A stretch of 24,472 bases of DNA. Source: Collodictyon triciliatum. Taxonomy: Eukaryota > CRuMs. The stretch spans positions 1-24,472 of the forward strand of contig JBHJMP010000909.1 of the NCBI GenBank assembly GCA_043381765.1. The letters are read 5' to 3'. A program made the position numbers and the translations under genes. Of this stretch, positions 14,963-24,472 are shown piece by piece (positions within the stretch are counted from its first letter, which is position 1; each line of letters opens with the position of its first letter). Under the pieces are notes generated by a model. The model had not been told where the DNA came from. It searched no databases and saw only the letters and a list, made by a program, of their open reading frames with translations.

Positions 14963-16654
14963 TCATATAAATTCATCTGACTGAGACCCGGCCTCCGAAT
15001 GAATGTGAGACTCTGCTGTCAACGATGTTGTTCCTGTTCCGTGTCGTTTCATGGACATGTAGGAAGACGAATTTGGAATCAGCAAAGGCGATTGCTTTGG
15101 GGACGAGCCGAGTAGATCCTTTCCGGAGCCGCCCTGGACTACACCGTCCCGACTCTTGAGGCTTGGCGAGCTAGACTTTCGACTGAGGCTTTTAGTTGCT
15201 AACACATCCGTCGCACTCCGATTGGCCTTACGCGCCAGCTGTGCTCGGAGAAGGGTCCGGATTTTTTCTGCAGCCTCCTCATCTACCAGAATCTCTCCTT
15301 GCTCAGAATCGTTCACCTCAAGCGGTGGCCTCGTCTCATTACAGACAGGAACTTCGTGTTGGCTAGAGCGAGTCTTCTCCGTCGATGTTTGGGTTCCACT
15401 TCTTGTTAAATCTTGGGTCGACGAGGTTTTCTCACAGGGGCTCCCTGGGCTATCGGACATGTGGAATGATGAGAGGGAATTTTGCTCCATAACAACATCC
15501 AGGGTAGATGGGCCGGTATTATTTATACGAGGACTATTTGGATGGATATCGGGAACGATTATTTGATTCAAACTGCCCTTTGCCGATATAGAGGGAGAAG
15601 CCGTATTGGATTGAGAGCGCGAGCGGAGAATGTCGCCTTCTTTGCCTTCATCTTCCTTAGAATCACATACATGAGAAAAAAAGACAAAACTTTTAGATTA
15701 AAAACTTGATTCATGGTTCAGACGTAGATGGGTGTTGAACGATGCTTACATCAGTCTTCCACCGAACAGAGTTTTTCTGCGGTAAAATTCCTGCAGTTGA
15801 AGACTGTTGCATCGGACTAGAGCTTCCTTGATTGCTCGCCAATTCTGAATTTTGAAGAGTTTTTTTTTTTTTAGAAAAAAGAAAGATAAAGTTCGTTTAC
15901 TATTTCTATTTCAAAAAATTAATATCTTACAATCTTAAATCATTTGGCGATTATGCTGACATAAAGTCAAAGTGATATTCCAAATTGTATATGTTTTGGA
16001 AAGCACTGCAAAATACAACCATAATTCCTTTGAAGCCTACCATTCTTTGTTCCTCGTTCCTGACTAGACGGCCTCTTTTTCGCTGCGTATGGTGCGGCCA
16101 TCGCACTTTTCATTGGTGGCGATTGCTTGACGATGGGGGCTTGGTTTGCAACCGCCAGTTTTTGGTCTGTTACCTTAGTCTTGTTTGCTGCATCCGATTC
16201 ACTTGGTGAAGGCATCTATCATACGATATAAATATATTCAGTAGATTTGATAGAATAAATTCAGCCTCACTACTTTCTGCACATGTTTTCACATATTTTT
16301 TTAAAAGAAAAATGAACTGAAAGTAAAGTAAAATAAAGTAAAATAAAGTAAAATAAAGTAAAATAAAGTAAAATAAAGCAAAGAAAAGTAAAGTAAAGCA
16401 AAAAAAGTAAAACAAAGCAAAACAAAGCAAAACAAAGCAAAACAAAATGGGCTATATGAGCTATACAGCGTAATTCCAGAACAAAATCCCCAACATTTAA
16501 AAATTATATACAAAAAAGAAAAGCATTATTGGGAGGCAAGTTGCAAAAGAACGCAAACTTATGGGCTGGAATTGTGACAAGCAATTCAGTCGCGAAAGGA
16601 AGGCGAGGACACACTCACCGCGTGGACAGAGTTCTTCGAGAGACCGCAGCCCAT
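14963..16654 (-). CDS. Ser-rich protein with MGCGxS lipidation-type N-terminus
   Basis: Proposed exons in transcript order: 16654-16619, 16215-16041, 15844-15750, 15655-14963 (stop TGA); 332 aa. The first exon is only 36 nt and encodes MGCGLSKNSVHA, followed by a strong GTGAGT donor. Gly2, Cys3, Ser6 and Lys7 fit the pattern for N-myristoylation with adjacent palmitoylation, implying attachment to the cytosolic face of a membrane. The rest is Lys/Ala/Pro-rich, then Ser/Thr-rich and probably disordered. One charged helical stretch in exon 4 (EKIRTLLRAQLARKANRS) may bind a partner or membrane. The C-terminus is DEFI. No catalytic motif is present and I do not recognise the family. An ATG at 16215 sits directly after a TAG acceptor and could be an alternative start without the lipid signal. 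The first intron (403 nt) contains a 10-bp tandem repeat. Confidence 0.65.
16319..16446. repeat. 10-bp tandem repeat AAAATAAAGT / AAAACAAAGC
   Basis: About 12 units, changing along the array from AAAATAAAGT through mixed forms to AAAACAAAGC. It lies in the proposed first intron (16216-16618) of the minus-strand lipid-anchored protein gene, where it is a T-rich tract about 100-230 nt before the acceptor. Confidence 0.9.
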
Positions 16655-16790
16655 GCCAATTGTTCTCCACCTTTGCTACCAGTTGCTTTTATTTTTCCGT
16701 CTGGTCCTGCTGCGGGCGATCAGAGTCTGCTGCTCCTGCTCTTGTGTCCGACCGAACCAAAACAAAGAAGCAAATGAGCGGAATAAATGA

Positions 16791-17282
16791 GATATCTTCA
16801 TCACTATCAGTATCAATATTAATGACAGTGGCTGGACTCTAGAGCTATTTTCACGGGCTTTTGATCCACCGCACGCCCGCCAGCTTTCCGCTCAAGTCCG
16901 AAAGCTGCGGCCAACCTTATCAACAAGCTCATCGCCACCAGTGGGATTTCTCTATGTCTTCGCACGGCGCCAACTCGGCTGTGTTTTGCCTTGGCCTTTT
17001 CATTCTGGGCAGACTCTACTGAAATGCTACCCGCGCGTGGGTAATGTCGCGTGTGTCTGCATTGGGATACCGAATTTGGATCAGCAGCTGCGTATGTTGA
17101 CTTTCATGCATTGGGAATTTGCGCCGCGTTATGGTTTGGAAGGGAATGCCGTTAATCCAGATGTGTTGCTGAAGTGTGAGGAGCTTTCTTTGTTGTGGTC
17201 GGTGCTGGTTGGGGCGATAGGTGGTTTCTGTCAAGCAACTCCGAAAGTAATAGCATCGAATGGTGTCATAATGAAAGCGTGA
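16791..17282 (+). other. Open + frame of 164 codons, uncertain
   Basis: A + frame is open from 16791 to TGA at 17280-17282. The DNA here is less AT-rich than the flanks, so an opening of this length is somewhat noteworthy. It has no early ATG; internal Mets occur only near 17092 and 17106. The peptide has mixed composition with a hydrophobic patch near the end (LWSVLVGAIGGF). Minus-strand frames over 17016-17310 are also open and can be joined to candidate minus exons further right. I cannot decide which strand, if either, is coding, and I recognise no family. Confidence 0.3.
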
Positions 17283-18420
17283 TACCCAGTCAATTCTTCC
17301 TGCTCTTTACTTGTTAAAAAATTAGTTGATGGAATGGGAATGGTTCTTGTTATCTTTTTTGTTGGGCAATTTGAAGTTTTTTTTTTTTTTTTGCTTGAAA
17401 AATACGTTTGAGCTCAGAATGGATAAGCACAAAAAGAGGACCACTTTTATCGCGCACTATTTTGACTTGTGCGATAAACAATAGCAATGACATATGATGC
17501 TTGATGCATCCAACAATATCCGCGTGACATTCAAATATTATTTATATTTAAAAAATGCGAATGAAATATTCAGCATGAAGCCTACAACAAATTCACACTC
17601 ACGATATGATTTACTATCGTCCTTTCAAAAGATTTTTGCACTAAACAAATAACATGATGTTCATTCTTTAGATACACTTTTTTCTTTTTGCGTTATTAGC
17701 ACCAATGCCACATGGTTCGCATTTTTCTTACTTTTTAATCAATTATTTGATGATGTCAAGCTCCTTCATTTTTTTGGAAAAGCACACTCAGCACGAAATT
17801 AATTATTTTTTTTTTTAAAAAAAATATTGATATGTTCGTTGTTTCATAGAACTACAGAGTGTAAATATGTCTATAATTACACATTCATGTGATTCTTCAG
17901 CACGAAAAATTTCAGAACGATACAAGGGCAATCTATTGATGGTGTTAGTAACGAATTGTTTATGAAGCAGTTATCTGATTCTGGGGTACTTCGATTAACG
18001 ATAGAGGTGCCTCTATACATTCACATATTTATTAGTTGGTCCTCTACCATATTGATAAATATATTGTACAAATAATAAAGACGGACTGAAGTCTAAGAAA
18101 CATAAATTTGAGAGAGACCAGCCAGGCACAATAGGTTGGAATATAGATGAGAGTTCATCACAAATGCTCCATTATGGAGAAATATTCAGCAGAAAGACAT
18201 CATTTGAATCCAATAAATGAAAATATTTTTTTTTAGCAGGATGACAAACGAGCAAGAGACAGTGAAACTCTTCAACGTGGCAATGTCGACTTCCCTGGGG
18301 ATTTTAGACAACCTTATGAATGGACCTGGCTCATCGAATATTGAAGCAGAATCATGATGGAGCGGATTCGGTGTGTTTGGATACTGTAGGCTAGAATGGA
18401 TTGCGTGGCGCTTCAATGTG
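17283..18420 (-). other. AT-rich region with possible minus-strand exons
   Basis: Several minus-strand blocks have splice-like borders. 18390-18246 contains the string IFDEPGPFIRLSKIPREVD. 17988-17883 is 35 open codons with clustered Cys. 17640-17603 ends at a GTGAGT donor. A short terminal block near 17319-17253 reads EELTGYHAFIMTPFDA and then stops. More than one phase-consistent chain can be built from these, some with hydrophobic stretches suggesting a membrane protein. Because AT-rich DNA easily yields such chains, I call no gene. Confidence 0.25.
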
Positions 18421-18484
18421 TTTCAGAGTCGATTTCTTTGTGATTTTGCCTAAAAAAAAGAAAATGTCGGAAAAGTAGGGTCAT

Positions 18485-19581
18485 CTATTTTGAGAAATTG
18501 TATAAAAATATAGGATGATGTAGAGGTCTCACTGGTCGCCACGGTCGCCAACAGAAAAGAGCAGAAAAAACGATATGATTTAAGAAATAGAGCAAACTGA
18601 TGACGCAATATATCGAATACTGAGATATAAATCCTGCTTCAACGGACCACAATCGATTGCATAATAGCAGTGTAATAGTGATTAATCGAAGCATGAATCA
18701 GGAGCGAACGTCCCAGAAGTGTGGCTTTGATTCATACGCTAATGTAATTGATTGATGAATAAAGATATACATATGGCCTGAAATTTAACCAAATAATCCA
18801 AGAAAAATACATGATGATTTGGTGGATGATTAAACCATTGGTATCCGTGTTGCGATGGGTCCAATTAATGTTTATTTTATCTAGGAGACAAGAGGATATG
18901 ATGCACTCTATAATAAAGCACGAGAACTTGAAAAATATACGAATATGTATTCCTCGTATTCAACGACATTAAGAATCTTTGTGTCTGTAAGCAAAATCTC
19001 ATGAGAATTCTATTTTGATTCAATTCGTAGATGTTATTAATATATTAGGGGATAGTAAATTCTAATAAATATATATTTTGTTACATAAACATTGTTTTCA
19101 GAAAATGAAAGATTTGAATCAAATAAAAGGGAAAATGCAGAAAATGTATGAGCATTACACCATGAAAACGATTGATTAATCGGCAAAGAGCTGGTATTCT
19201 TGAACGTATGACCCCTCACAATATCCAAATAATACAAAGCCGACACTCCAAGAAACAAGCGGTTGGTACGACACTCTCACATTAACAAAATATTGATAGT
19301 AGAAAAGTGATAAAATAACACAGTTACATGTATCCTGGGTTTAATATTGAACCGTCTTTTTCTTCAATTGTGTCGCATTTTTTAGGTCCCAAGTTTTGAA
19401 AAAATCCTTAAATGATAAAGTAAATTCGCATCATTACTCTAAGTTTAACTCGTTGCAAACACCAACCACCATCAATCATAACCTTTGTCCAAAAAGACCA
19501 TCCATTCTGCTAAAGAAAGAAATCATAGCCATGCTTAACATAAATTTGAAGAAAAAGTATTACCTAGATTATCAAGAATGA
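18485..19581. other. AT-rich region with competing gene models
   Basis: Plus-strand model: exons 18693-18743, 18885-18986, 19102-19145 and 19386-19581 join in phase from an ATG to TGA and give a 130-aa Lys/Asn-rich, coiled-coil-like protein (for example YDALYNKARELEKYTNMYSS). Minus-strand alternative: a hydrophobic frame from ATG 18694 to 18485 (signal-anchor-like MLRLITITLLL), plus open blocks around 19260-19090. The two start codons share the same CATG, so they are unlikely both to be real. The plus model has the tidier acceptors (TTTATCTAG, TTGTTTTCAG, CATTTTTTAG). Confidence 0.3.
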
Positions 19582-20940
19582 GGAGAAAAAAATCAATAAT
19601 GATCAAATCTTCACAGTTCACTTGGAAATAGTTTAATGCCTCGTCATTATAGTTATTATAATTGCCTCGATTTTTGTTTTGATACTGACGTAATATCTAC
19701 ATCAACGAATACAGCAATACATATGTATATTACCAAGTATTTTGTCAGCCTTTGGTTACAATTGCAAAAAAAATACGACCACTTGATGAAAAGAAACATA
19801 AAGTGTGAGTGCATATGAAGTTGCATCACATATACTATTTAGTTTTGTCGCCGTATCTGATTGATTCAATGCTTCAACTCTTTCATGAAACCAATAATTA
19901 TGGTGCTTTTTTTTTTGTATAGACCATAAACTAGCCTTCAACAATAGAATGTCACTTAAAAATTTCATTTATATTAGGATAAAGGTAGAAACATTGGAAT
20001 GCTTTGGGTGTTTGATTCGGTAGTTGATTTTACATGAACGAAGTGGTCGTAGATTTCGATTCGTTTCTCTTGTACAGCAAGTAGGAATTTTAACCACTCT
20101 CGAAGTTTGTAATTCCATTCAATCAGGAGACGTTATTATCACACGATGAGTAGGCCATGCGCTTAAAAAGTGTACATATATTCCGTAGATTATTTATTTT
20201 AGAAAAAAAATCAGTAAATCGACATACTTGATTTTGCAAGCGAATGGGCGCAACCATTCCGTTTGGTGCCGTGTAATTTCAATCATAAGCACAAAATTAT
20301 ATTAAGGTGTGAAACAAAACCACATTACGAACTCCCTCCAACTAATCCCTATTTCACATAAGTGACAGAAGAAAAAGCAAAAACGCCTGACTATGAACAT
20401 TTTCTATTTTGCTTGTCATGCGATTGCCCCTCCAAAAAAAAAAAAGTAATAAACTAACAATCAAAAGTAAAACTCGTTCGTACCATCTCCAATTTTTGCG
20501 TATTACTATTAAGACTCAATCCTACCGTAATCAATCTGCAATATACCACTAATATCTAGTCAAGGATGTCCAAACGTGTGGATGTTACGGAACAAGAGCT
20601 CACGCGACTTCGGTTACGTCTAGTCTACGGTCTGAGAACATGATTTGGTACGAGATGGATTGGTGCTATTTTGAGGGTTTGGCGGTTTCCTGAGCCCCAA
20701 ACCTTGGTGCACGAACAACTCCATCTAACATTCATGTAAGTCATAATCGAAAGTATACTGCATGACATGTCCTGCTCAGCAATGTCCACGAGTGTGGGGC
20801 GAGACATGAATAATCTGTGCCTTCCTGCCGCACGAGCTCAGACGAATCGATGAAGAACTATGGAATGTCCAGCGCTGGTAAGAAAAGAGAAGAGAAAACC
20901 CCTTGTTTAATCGGCACACGACGCCCGACGAATTAGCACG
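19582..20940. other. AT-rich intergenic region
   Basis: I see no supported gene. A short frame at 20566-20643 (MSKRVDVTEQELTRLRLRLV, then a few residues and TGA) and a block ending with a GTAAGA donor near 20878 (ELRRIDEELWNVQRW) have protein-like composition. They might be leader exons or upstream frames of the following gene. Neither can be joined convincingly. Confidence 0.35.
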
Positions 20941-20942
20941 CG

Positions 20943-21020
20943 CAACAAAACTCAACAAAACCCCAACAAAAAACCCCAACAAAAAACCCCAACAAAAAAC
21001 CCAACAAAAAAACCCAACGA
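20943..21020. repeat. Imperfect (CCCCAACAAAAA)n tandem repeat in leader
   Basis: Six to seven imperfect units of 8-13 bp (CAACAAAACC, then CCCCAACAAAAAA), ending about 65 bp before the QueA start codon. Purine/C-rich and free of T, so it would be an unstructured A/C-rich mRNA leader if transcribed. Confidence 0.8.
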
Positions 21021-21084
21021 AAAAACAAAGAATAAAGAAAACATAAATAAAATAAAATAAAAACACAGGAAAAGAGCCCTGAAA

Positions 21085-23432
21085 ATGCTCCGCAGCCTCC
21101 GCCGGCTGGTGCAACAAAGCAGCGCCTCACAGCCAACTGCACAAGCAGCACGTTTCTCTCCCGCACGACTTCTTCTCACGACCCGCTGCACAAGTGCCTC
21201 TGCCGTTTCACCTGAGGACGAAAAGCTCGACAGCTACAACTTCGACTTGCCGGAGGAGTCCATTGCCGTGAATCCGGTGGTTCCCCGCCATGCATCGCGA
21301 CTCTTGTGCGTCGAAAACCGTGCAAAGCATACACACATGACCGACTTTCTCTCCATCCACACATTGCTGAAGCCGCACGACCTTCTTATATTCAACGACA
21401 CACGGGTCATTTCCGCACGCATGTTTGCCCGCCTGACCGAGAGCACGTCATCCGGCGAAAAAGCGGAGCCTCGCGCTCAATCGAAAGGTCTGGAAAAACG
21501 AGACACACCCCAGACTCGTATGGCAAACGAGGTTTTTCTGCTTGAGCCACGGGGAGAAAATACTTGGTTGGCGATGTTTCGCAAGGCGAAGCGCATTCGG
21601 GTCGGCTCCGTCATTGAGTTTGTCAAGGAATCGCAGCCGCAGCTGCCAAAGTATAGTGTGCTGATGATGCCTTTAACATGTGATTTTGTTTTATTTAGCT
21701 TTGGATATATATTTACATTTACTGGTTCTTATTTACCTTTTGACGTAACCATCGAACCTCCTTTCTCTATACAGATTGTATGGGAGGATATTGGACGTTG
21801 ATGATACGATGGGATGCCGTGTAGTCAAGTTTGAGTCTACTGATGTCACAGGGTGGATTTCAGAATTGAAAAAAAAATGAGGAATAGAAAACTTTTTTTT
21901 TTGGATTCGTCCCATTTACACATACTATTTCATTTACGTTTATATAATCCAAGAAAAAATAATCAATTGTATTAGTTTGCAGATGGCAGACCTGATTCAT
22001 AACTATGGGGAAGTTCCACTCCCACCATATATCAAAAACAGCTCGGCCGACCCATCTCAGTACCAAACCATCTACAGCAAAAAGGAAGGTGCGGTGGCAG
22101 CCCCAACTGCTGGGCTGCATTTCACTGAGGAAGTCTTTAAGCTCTTGAAAGATAAGGTAGTCACATCAAAGTTCGAAGATATCCATTGACGAATGGACAC
22201 AAGAGTTGCTGATGCGCTATTTTATGCTTCGATTTTTCTTTGAAAAAAAAAAAAAAGTGATCAATATTGGACTAAATAACTCTGTTCATTCATACGTCTT
22301 AATTTTGTTGTTGCAGGGCGTGAACACAGAGTTTCTGACGCTGCACGTGGGTATTGGGACATTCAAACCTGTAAAAGTGACAAATATTAAAGAGCATGAC
22401 ATGCATGCAGAGTATGCCGAGGTGACAGACAAGGTTGTTGCGGCTATAAATTCAGCGAAGGTATGTGCTATTCAACAATTTGATCATAAATATATGCCTT
22501 TATCCATCAATGCTACTTTATTTTCCCCTTATCAAAAAATATATATATATAACACGTGCCTTTATATATACAGCGATGTTTATAATTGATTCCCCTGCAT
22601 TTAGCAAGCGAGGATTTTCAAACGAAGATTCATATTTTTCTCTGAATTATTCTTAATACAGGAGAAGGGTGGTAGAATATTTGCTGTTGGGACTACAACA
22701 GCTCGTGCATTAGAAGCAGTCGCATCAGCAAATAATGGCTCTCTTGTCTCACACACAGGAAAGGTAGCTGCAATCAAATAATGAAAATTGACTTGCTTTA
22801 TTGACCTTGTTCATTTCAATTGTATTTCTTTCTATATTTTTTTTTTAAAAAAAAAACAACAGCTCCATCTCGTTATTTTATATATTGATGATAGCTGAAT
22901 ATCTAATCACAGCCTTTCTGATAGTTTTGATCTATTATTTAATTTCATGGGTGATTTTGATCCTTTTGATGAGAACATATTACATAAATCTAGGGAATAA
23001 ATGAACACTTTTCTTAAAAAAAAATATACATATTTGCATATAATTTAAATTAGGTGAACATTTTTATTTACCCTGGATACAAGTGGAAAGTTCTAGATGG
23101 CCTCATCACAAACTTCCATCTTCCAAAAAGCACCCTTCTCATGATGGTCAGCTCACTCATCGGGCGTGTCCGACTTTTGCAATTATACAGGTAGAATTAT
23201 ATATATACAGCCGCAGTCGATGATGAATTTAAATCGTGTGTAGTCTTCCAAACTATTTTCCTCTGCGCAATCATAGTGCATGCATCGAAAGAGAATGTAC
23301 GTGGTGAATATTAACAAACACTTGCTGGATTGCAGGGAGGCTGTTGACCTCAAATACCGCTTCTTCTCATTCGGCGACGCGATGATTATCATGCCAGAAA
23401 GTAGAATCGACAAATTAGACACGCCGAATTAA
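21085..23432 (+). CDS. queA: S-adenosylmethionine:tRNA ribosyltransferase-isomerase (QueA), seven exons
   Basis: QueA moves the ribose of S-adenosylmethionine to preQ1 in tRNA, making epoxyqueuosine at position 34 of GUN-anticodon tRNAs. Exons: 21085-21650, 21775-21844, 21983-22156, 22317-22460, 22662-22763, 23054-23190, 23336-23432; 429 aa, all phases consistent. Family motifs appear in order across the exons: [12 protein letters not shown] (start of core, about residue 50), [12 protein letters not shown] (103-114), PLPPYI (224-229), [12 protein letters not shown] (248-259), TLHVGIGTF (278-286), [11 protein letters not shown] (326-336), [15 protein letters not shown] (371-385) and [10 protein letters not shown] (405-414). 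The first ~47 residues are extra: Arg-rich with no acidic residue before Glu44, like a mitochondrial presequence. Residues about 118-148 form a hydrophilic insert absent from typical bacterial enzymes of about 340-350 aa. Introns exclude simple bacterial contamination. The exon 2 donor (GTCACA) is weak, but only this choice gives the family sequence. Confidence 0.95.
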
Positions 23433-23524
23433 TCCCGTATACTAGCCAGCCAACACACACCCACAACCCACGCAAATACACACACAGCATTGATTATGCC
23501 CAAGAAATCAACAGATCAGCGCAC

Positions 23525-23530
23525 AATAAA
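23525..23530 (+). promoter_or_regulatory. Polyadenylation signal of queA
   Basis: AATAAA 93 nt after the QueA stop codon. The rest of 23433-23719 is leader/spacer with CA-rich sequence and no coding frame. Confidence 0.65.
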
Positions 23531-23719
23531 ACCCAGAACCAGAGACCAACAAACATCGAGATATAAATTCCACATATATCACGGAGCGTAACTGCCAAAT
23601 CCGCTCTTCACGATCCATCATCAACCCCGTAAATCAAATCAAATCCAATGAAAAAAGAGAGAAAAAGAGACTCAAGCGCGACTCACCAAACGATTGACAG
23701 GTAATTGGCAGCGCGCAGC

Positions 23720-24472
23720 ATGGCAGCAAAGCCCGCCTTTGGCCACGCATCAATTGCCAATGCCAACTTCAACTCCACAAACACAAACGCAAACGCAAAC
23801 GCAAACGCAAATGCAAATGCAAATGCAAACGCCACTGCCACAATCGCCGCGCTTCCCGTCCATCGTCCCGCCCACCCGACCGGCGTGGTTGTGCCGCGCA
23901 CACGAACACAGACGGGACACACAAACCGGCCCAACGACCTCCCGCCAATCGACGCATCGGCCTTGTTTTCGCCGAACGCCTCGCTCCTCGCGTCCTTCTC
24001 GGGCGCGCCTTCGCCGAATCCCGCCGCCGCTGCACTTGCGACGCACTCTGTGCATTCGACGACCGGCCGCGTCTCGCCCTTCTCACACACACACTCGCAC
24101 ACACACTCCGCTGCCCACTCGCACGGCCCTCTGCCCGAGCACGATCTGTGGTCGTCGCCCTTCGCAGAGGCGCCCGTGCCGCGGGCACACTCGTCTCTTT
24201 CCCAGCGAGCAAGGTTGCCTGCTGCCTTTGTCCCTGCCTCTGCCTCTGCCTCTGCTTCCACTTATCCCTCTCCGTCTTGCGTGTTTTCGATTATTCATGT
24301 TGTTTCCTGCAGCTTCGCTATACCTTTTATTTTCAACTCGTTTATTTTTTTATTTTTTTATTTTTTATTTTTTATTTTTTGTATGTATGTATGTATGTAT
24401 GTATGTATGTATGTATGTATGTATGTATGTATGTATGTATGTATGTATGTATGTATGTATGTATGTATGTAT
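23720..24472 (+). CDS. First exon of an Ala/Ser/His-rich protein (partial, runs off the edge)
   Basis: An ATG at 23720 opens a + frame with no stop before the window edge, so it is easily missed. The GC-rich part to about 24213 is the likely exon (164 codons plus two bases), ending at a possible donor GTTGCC. The peptide starts MAAKPAFGHASIANANFN, continues with a (Asn-Ala)n run from a hexamer repeat, then Pro/Ala/Ser-rich segments (ALFSPNASLLASF), a His/Ser/Thr run (SPFSHTHSHTHSAAHSHG) and EHDLWSSPFAEAP. Probably disordered; no domain recognised. The minus-strand frames over the same DNA are poly-Ala/Phe or Cys-rich artefacts. Beyond 24213 the sequence becomes T-rich and microsatellite, consistent with an intron. 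The start lies 288 bp after the queA stop. Confidence 0.6.
   Translation, partial: MAAKPAFGHASIANANFNSTNTNANANANANANANANATATIAALPVHRPAHPTGVVVPRTRTQTGHTNRPNDLPPIDASALFSPNASLLASFSGAPSPNPAAAALATHSVHSTTGRVSPFSHTHSHTHSAAHSHGPLPEHDLWSSPFAEAPVPRAHSSLSQRARLPAAFVPASASASASTYPSPSCVFSIIHVVSCSFAIPFIFNSFIFLFFYFLFFIFCMYVCMYVCMYVCMYVCMYVCMYVCMYVCMY
23784..23830. repeat. Coding hexamer repeat GCAAAC / GCAAAT
   Basis: Eight units, five or so GCAAAC then GCAAAT, in frame in the + gene and encoding Asn-Ala repeats. C/T changes fall only on the third base of the Asn codon, so the peptide is unchanged. Confidence 0.9.
24381..24472. repeat. (GTAT)n tetranucleotide microsatellite
   Basis: About 23 perfect GTAT copies running off the right edge, preceded by T5-6A units (24340-24380). 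Probably lies in the first intron of the gene starting at 23720. Confidence 0.97.

Noticed and set aside
16529-16842. Two + frames of 82-93 codons over the lipid-anchored protein's first exon
   Set aside because: The first has no supporting splice or domain; the minus-strand MGCG exon with GTGAGT donor explains the region better.
18241-18357. Tidy 38-aa + frame starting MTNEQETVKLFNVAMSTSLG directly after an AGCAG acceptor
   Set aside because: It is antisense to an equally plausible minus-strand block (IFDEPGPFIRLSKIPREVD) and has no partner exon; left unresolved rather than called.
23683-24298. Four minus-strand frames of 71-192 codons (Ala/Phe, Cys/Val and Arg rich)
   Set aside because: Their composition is the complement of the hexamer, CA and His-rich coding sequence on the + strand, which has an ATG, sensible peptide and no stop.

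Overview
The window is nuclear DNA of an intron-rich eukaryote, probably a free-living protist. Coding blocks are cut into short exons by GT-AG introns, mostly 70-350 nt. Donor sites are degenerate and acceptors sit behind long T runs. AATAAA signals follow several genes, and introns and intergenic DNA are full of micro- and minisatellites. The code looks standard: TAA, TAG and TGA each end a recognisable protein. The general style recalls published foraminiferal (Reticulomyxa-like) sequence, but that is only an impression. All gene models below were spliced by hand from reading-phase continuity, so exon borders are proposals.

Layout. 1-264: T-rich repeat and the last exon of an unknown + gene. 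332-824 (-): small three-helix membrane protein, divergent from 956-6997 (+), a ~20-exon coiled-coil protein that runs into an assembly gap (7097-7781). 7869-8040: a 9-bp minisatellite directly upstream of a two-finger zinc protein (8054-8671, +). 9180-11676 (+): a PPP-family serine/threonine phosphatase in eight exons. 12499-13883 (-): an HMG-box protein with the box at its extreme C-terminus. 14963-16654 (-): a Ser-rich protein whose tiny first exon encodes a myristoylation/palmitoylation-type start. 16.8-20.9 kb: AT-rich DNA in which I could not settle gene structure. 21085-23432 (+): a seven-exon QueA. 23720 to the right edge (+): the first exon of a His/Ala/Ser/Pro-rich protein.

The standout is the QueA gene. 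QueA (S-adenosylmethionine:tRNA ribosyltransferase-isomerase) is a bacterial enzyme of de novo queuosine synthesis, whereas eukaryotes are generally described as salvaging queuine. Here it carries six spliceosomal-type introns and an N-terminal extension resembling a mitochondrial presequence. That suggests a transferred, domesticated and organelle-targeted queuosine step. The other genes (phosphatase, HMG factor, lipid-anchored protein, coiled-coil protein) show no obvious shared pathway with it.
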